Part shown: positions 60,899 through 64,000 of the stretch, piece by piece
How the letters are laid out: the number at the start of each line of letters is the position of its first letter
How positions within the stretch are numbered: position 1 is the stretch's first letter
Assembly: GCF_013410875.1 (NCBI RefSeq)
Contig: NZ_JACCCU010000001.1
Span: forward strand, 1,674,001-1,738,000
DNA: 64,000 nt
Direction: 5' to 3'
Source of the DNA: Tunturiibacter empetritectus
GTDB lineage: Bacteria > Acidobacteriota > Terriglobia > Terriglobales > Acidobacteriaceae
Translations under genes and position numbers: made by a program
Notes under the pieces: model-generated
Told to the model about the DNA's origin: nothing
Database searches by the model: none
The model's input: only the letters and a program-made list of their open reading frames with translations

Positions 60899-62921
60899 GA
60901 GGCTCCAGCGGGACAGAATCGCTCCCCGCGCTGAGTTCCTGATCGCGGTACTGGAGTTGGTAAAGCTTCCAGTAAAGCCCGCGTTCGGTGAGAAGCTGCT
61001 GGTGGGTACCGCGTTCGCGCAACTGACCTTTGTGCATCACGAGGATGGTGTCGGCGCGTTGAATCGTCGAGAGACGGTGAGCGATAAGGATCGAGGTGCG
61101 TCCGGTGATCATGCGGGAGAGTGCGAGGCGGACGCGAAGCTCGGTGTCGGTGTCGACCGAGGAGGTGGCTTCATCAAGAATCAGAATACCGGGATCGTGG
61201 GCGAGCGCGCGGGCGAAGCTGATGAGCTGTTTCTGACCGGTGGAGAGCGTAGCACCACGTTCGCGGACTGGTTCAGCAAATTGCAGCGGAAGCGAACGGA
61301 TGAAGTCCCCAACGTTGACCTCGTCAGCTGCTAGTTGGAGCCGTTTGTCGGTGATCCATTTGGAGCCAAGGCGAATGTTGTCGGCGATGGTGCCGGTGAA
61401 GAGGAAGGGGTCCTGTAGAACAACGCCGAAGCGCTGGCGCAATTTCTTTAGATCCTGCTCGCGGACATCGATGCCGTCGACCAGAATGCTGCCGCGCTGG
61501 ATGTCATAAAAGCGCATCATCAGGCCGGTGATGGTAGTCTTCCCGGCGCCGGTGTGGCCGACGATTGCGGCAGTTTCGTCGGGTTCGACGGTGAAGCTGA
61601 CGCCGCGAAGAATCCATTCGATATCCGCAAAGGTGTTGAGTTCTTCTTCGGTTGCCGAGGCTATACGCACGTGTTGTGCGTCATCGAGCTTCTGATAGGT
61701 AAACCAGACGTTGTGGAATTCGACGCGTCCAGAGTTATCACCAGCGATCGGAGCGTCTGGCGAGACGATGGTCGGTTGCGTATCCAGCAGATTGAACACG
61801 CGTTCGCTGGCGGCCATGGCAGCTTGCAGAATGTTGTACTTCTCGCTGAGATCCTGAATGGGCCGAAAGAAGCGCTGCGCATACTGGATGAAGGCGATGA
61901 GAATGCCAACGGTCACGACGTTGCCGGCTTTCGGCAGAGCATGTAAAAGCGGCTGGAGTTCGTGCAGTTGCATCGCCTGAAGATAATGAAGCGCCGAAAT
62001 GCCGCCGCGCCAGATCACAAGCGCGATCGCCGTAGCGCTGAGGAACTCAACGACTGGGTAGTAAACAGCGTAGGCGAAGATGGCGTCGGTCCAAGCTTGC
62101 TTATTCTCGGCATTAACTGAGGAGTAGTCGTTAAAGGCGCGGCGCTCGCGGTTGAAGAGCTGCACGATAGACATGCCCGAGACATACTCCTGCGTGAAGG
62201 AGTTGATACGCGCGGTAGCGGCGCGCTGACGCCTGTAGCTGTCGCGAACGTGGCGCCGAAAGATCTTGGTGACGTAAAGAATCGCCGGGATGACCGAAAG
62301 CGCCAGGAGAGCCAGAGGCCAGCTCATCCGCAGCATAATGAGAACGATGAAGAGAAGTACGAAGATGTCCTCGAAGATGGCGAGCACGCCGGAGGTAAAC
62401 ATCTCGTTGAGCGCATCTACATCCGAAGTCACGCGGGTGACAAGCTTGCCGACAGGGTTGTGATCGAAGAAGGAGGGCTGCATGCGTTGCAAGTGACGGA
62501 AGATCTGACTGCGAAGGTCGAACATGATCTTTTGGCCAGTCCACTGCATCATGTAAGTCTGCGCAAACTCCAGCACATAAGTGAGAAGCAGCGCACCGAG
62601 ATAGAGACAACCGATCTGAGTGATGCCGGTCATGGGCCGCGAGCTGAGATGACGCGCAAGCCAAGAGAGCTTTGCCGGCGGCGTGTCGGTCATGTAGGTG
62701 TCGACCGCGACCTTGACCAGATACGGCCCCATGACATCTGTCGAAGCTTTGAAGAAGATGGTGAGTGCGGACAGGCCAGTCTGCAGCTTGTAGGGCCTCA
62801 GATAAGTTAGAAGGCGGCGCATGAGGCGCGCATCGTAGGCTTTGCCCGCGACCTCATCGTCCTGCGACGGTTTTTTCGAGGGCTGTTCCTTCGGATCCTT
62901 CGGTTTCTGGTCGTCGGCCAT
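60885..62921 (-). CDS. ABC exporter, membrane and ATPase fused (MsbA/MdlB-like)
   Basis: A 678-residue half-transporter. An extended charged N-terminus (30 residues) precedes a six-helix ABC membrane domain (about residues 40-350), with FSLYHHLQR-like coupling parts (here IFRHLQRMQPSFFDHNPVGKLVTRVTSDVDALNEMFTSG). The ATPase domain has Walker A GHTGAGKTT, LSTGQKQLISFARAL (signature), Walker B ILILDEATSSVDTDTE and a switch His in AHRLSTIQRAD. The closest well-known forms are MsbA, MdlAB and drug exporters; the substrate is not readable. It would work as a homodimer or with another half. Its tail overlaps the convergent hydrolase gene. Confidence 0.93.
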   Translation of the reverse strand: MADDQKPKDPKEQPSKKPSQDDEVAGKAYDARLMRRLLTYLRPYKLQTGLSALTIFFKASTDVMGPYLVKVAVDTYMTDTPPAKLSWLARHLSSRPMTGITQIGCLYLGALLLTYVLEFAQTYMMQWTGQKIMFDLRSQIFRHLQRMQPSFFDHNPVGKLVTRVTSDVDALNEMFTSGVLAIFEDIFVLLFIVLIMLRMSWPLALLALSVIPAILYVTKIFRRHVRDSYRRQRAATARINSFTQEYVSGMSIVQLFNRERRAFNDYSSVNAENKQAWTDAIFAYAVYYPVVEFLSATAIALVIWRGGISALHYLQAMQLHELQPLLHALPKAGNVVTVGILIAFIQYAQRFFRPIQDLSEKYNILQAAMAASERVFNLLDTQPTIVSPDAPIAGDNSGRVEFHNVWFTYQKLDDAQHVRIASATEEELNTFADIEWILRGVSFTVEPDETAAIVGHTGAGKTTITGLMMRFYDIQRGSILVDGIDVREQDLKKLRQRFGVVLQDPFLFTGTIADNIRLGSKWITDKRLQLAADEVNVGDFIRSLPLQFAEPVRERGATLSTGQKQLISFARALAHDPGILILDEATSSVDTDTELRVRLALSRMITGRTSILIAHRLSTIQRADTILVMHKGQLRERGTHQQLLTERGLYWKLYQLQYRDQELSAGSDSVPLEPLNAD

Positions 62922-62978
62922 TTGCAGTCTTTATTCTAGATGCTTAAGGCTAGCCGGAGATTCGGAAGTGCAGTTCCA

Positions 62979-63761
62979 CTAGGGTTTTACGTCGGTTACC
63001 ACCGCACCCAGAACGTTGCCCTGGTTGTTCTGCTGGGCGAAGACCACCACGCGCATGTTGATCAAATTCGCATCTCCTGGCGCGTTGAGGCTGAAATTAA
63101 GTGGCCCGGCGCTCAGGTCTTTCAATGAGCCGATGCGTTGCAGATTCCGCACAACACCGACGTGCTTTAGCCGGCGGCCGCCATTTTCAACGTTGCGAAC
63201 GTCGGTGAAGTCGGCCGGGTCGACAAGAGCAGCGTAGAGTTCGCCGTGCGACAAAGACGCCGAAGACGCTGGCAACGAGACAGAAGCTGAAATCTTTCGG
63301 GCGTCCACCGCGGGACGGGACAGCGACAGGTTCAGCTTGGCCTTCTGCGCAGCGCTCGTGATCGACCGGCGTGCGTGGGTGGAGTCGTTGCCCACGAACT
63401 GGTCGGCTCCGTCGACGATCATCTGCGGTGTGTAGACGCCATCGACGCCGAGGCGGGCACTGTACTGGTTTTGTCGCTCCGTGTACTGGTGCGAGGAGAA
63501 CCGGTCGTGCCAGCCGAGGTTATCCCAGTAGTCGACGTGCTCCCCGAGAACGATGATCTCTACGTTCTGAATGGGCTGATCCTGGTCAAGCTTGGCCAGC
63601 AGCGCATCTGCGGGAGGGCAACTGGAGCAACCCTCCGAAGTGAAGAGTTCCACCAGCACCGGCGTGCGGTTAGACGAAGCAGATTGCGAGAGTGCGGAGA
63701 TCGGCAGGGCAAGGAAGAAGAGCGAAAGGAAATAAGTGAAGAAGGAACGAATCTGCAACAT
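62979..63761 (-). CDS. Exported DUF1223 thioredoxin-fold protein
   Basis: A 260-residue protein with a signal peptide (FFTYFLSLFFLALPISALSQ). The N-terminal half is DUF1223-like: VLVELFTSEGCSSCPPADALLAKLDQDQP, with a CxxC pair, followed by EHVDYWDNLGWHDRFSSHQYTERQ and YTPQMIVDG, the family's conserved steps. The family has a thioredoxin fold but no known reaction. The ATG at 63761 opens the signal peptide; upstream in-frame codons would add a charged, non-signal sequence. It lies 57 bases after the ABC exporter start on the same strand and converges with nothing. The downstream (+) gene begins about 100 bases away. Confidence 0.88.
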   Translation of the reverse strand: MLQIRSFFTYFLSLFFLALPISALSQSASSNRTPVLVELFTSEGCSSCPPADALLAKLDQDQPIQNVEIIVLGEHVDYWDNLGWHDRFSSHQYTERQNQYSARLGVDGVYTPQMIVDGADQFVGNDSTHARRSITSAAQKAKLNLSLSRPAVDARKISASVSLPASSASLSHGELYAALVDPADFTDVRNVENGGRRLKHVGVVRNLQRIGSLKDLSAGPLNFSLNAPGDANLINMRVVVFAQQNNQGNVLGAVVTDVKP

Positions 63762-63862
63762 AGGACGGAACCTCTTTTTTGTTAGAGTCGCCGTAGTTGG
63801 TTTAGTTACGTCGAGAAACGACAGGGCGTGAAACAATTGAGGGAGGGGTATTTTGGACGAAT

Positions 63863-64000
63863 GGCTGGACCTGTCTGTGTCTACATCTCGGTTCCGTTCT
63901 GCAAGGCGAAGTGCACTTTCTGCAACTTTGCTTCCGATGTATTCGGCGCGGAACGAATGCAACCGTATATGGATCGCCTGTGTGGGGAGATTCGCGGAGC
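63863..64000 (+). CDS. HemW-like radical SAM protein, N-terminal part (cut by window edge)
   Basis: 46 codons are visible before the right edge. MAGPVCVYISVPFCKAKCTFCNFASD contains the radical SAM cluster motif CxxxCxxC, with the aromatic residue (Phe) between the last two cysteines, and the HIPFC-like VPFC lead-in typical of HemW (formerly oxygen-independent coproporphyrinogen oxidase-like). The rest is missing, so HemW or HemN cannot be separated with certainty, although the start directly at the motif favours HemW. A GGAGGGG lies about a dozen bases before the ATG. Confidence 0.8.

Overview
The window looks like a chromosomal segment of an acidobacterium of the Terriglobales/Acidobacteriaceae type (Granulicella, Edaphobacter, Terriglobus or a relative). 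This is inferred from high-GC coding DNA, an 831-residue permease of the acidobacterial duplicated orphan permease (ADOP) type, a GWxTD-domain exported protein, large exported proteins of unknown family, and a Gram-negative envelope gene (lpxB). I see no phage, insertion sequence, CRISPR array or rRNA. One tRNA gene, tRNA-Lys(CTT), is present.

Layout. 1-435 (-) is the start of an unknown membrane-anchored protein cut by the window edge. 468-7016 (-) is an arginine operon in the order argR-argC-argB-argD-argF-(DUF4375/DMP19-like gene)-argG. Its genes overlap or nearly touch, and a double palindrome that looks like a tandem ArgR operator lies upstream. 7240-11799 (+) is gltB without gltD. 11943-16480 (+) holds a FadR-like TetR regulator, an acyl-CoA synthetase, an exported HAD acid phosphatase and a metallo-beta-lactamase-fold hydrolase. 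16488-18215 (-) is a TonB-like protein with an internal membrane segment. 18396-20019 (+) holds a phosphofructokinase with the residue signature of the pyrophosphate-dependent type, a small excisionase-type DNA-binding protein and a tiny membrane protein. 20073-20948 (-) is a Tat-exported phosphoesterase. 21025-27967 (+) runs Xaa-Pro peptidase, accB, accC, thiE and two APC-family amino acid permeases.

28050-33040 (-) holds a MacA-like adaptor, its ABC ATPase and an 880-residue exported protein of unknown family. 33328-36929 (+) is a GWxTD protein followed by a beta-barrel-like protein. 37145-38347 (-) is an exported protein made of two copies of one domain, divergent from a winged-helix/TPR regulator (38389-39699). 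39820-42219 (+) is a GT4 glycogen/maltose-1-phosphate synthase and a YdgJ-like oxidoreductase. Then come tRNA-Lys, mqnD and bioY (-), ftsB-like (+), the ADOP permease (-), a PpiD-like chaperone (+) ending in a clear terminator, malQ, a small gene, a reduced 3-hydroxyacyl-CoA dehydrogenase-like protein, two MacB-type permeases without an ATPase, and a pentapeptide-repeat protein (+). The right end has a peptidase-M1-like protein lacking its catalytic residues, lpxB (-), a YdeI-like protein and an alpha/beta hydrolase (+), an ABC exporter and a DUF1223 protein (-), and the first 46 codons of a HemW-like radical SAM protein.

How the genes work together. The left third links nitrogen and amino acid metabolism: arginine synthesis and glutamate synthase diverge from one intergenic region carrying the putative ArgR site. 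Fatty-acid activation (fadD with its likely regulator) and fatty-acid synthesis (accBC, with bioY supplying biotin) are both present. Carbon storage and use are represented by the GT4 synthase, malQ and the phosphofructokinase. The envelope genes include a MacA/ATPase pair about 20 kb from two MacB-type permeases, which may form one split system. I found no convincing new defence or mobile system. The most interesting items are the pyrophosphate-type phosphofructokinase, the dead M1 peptidase, the split MacAB parts, the gene inserted in the arg operon that lacks a normal start codon, and the regulatory palindromes.
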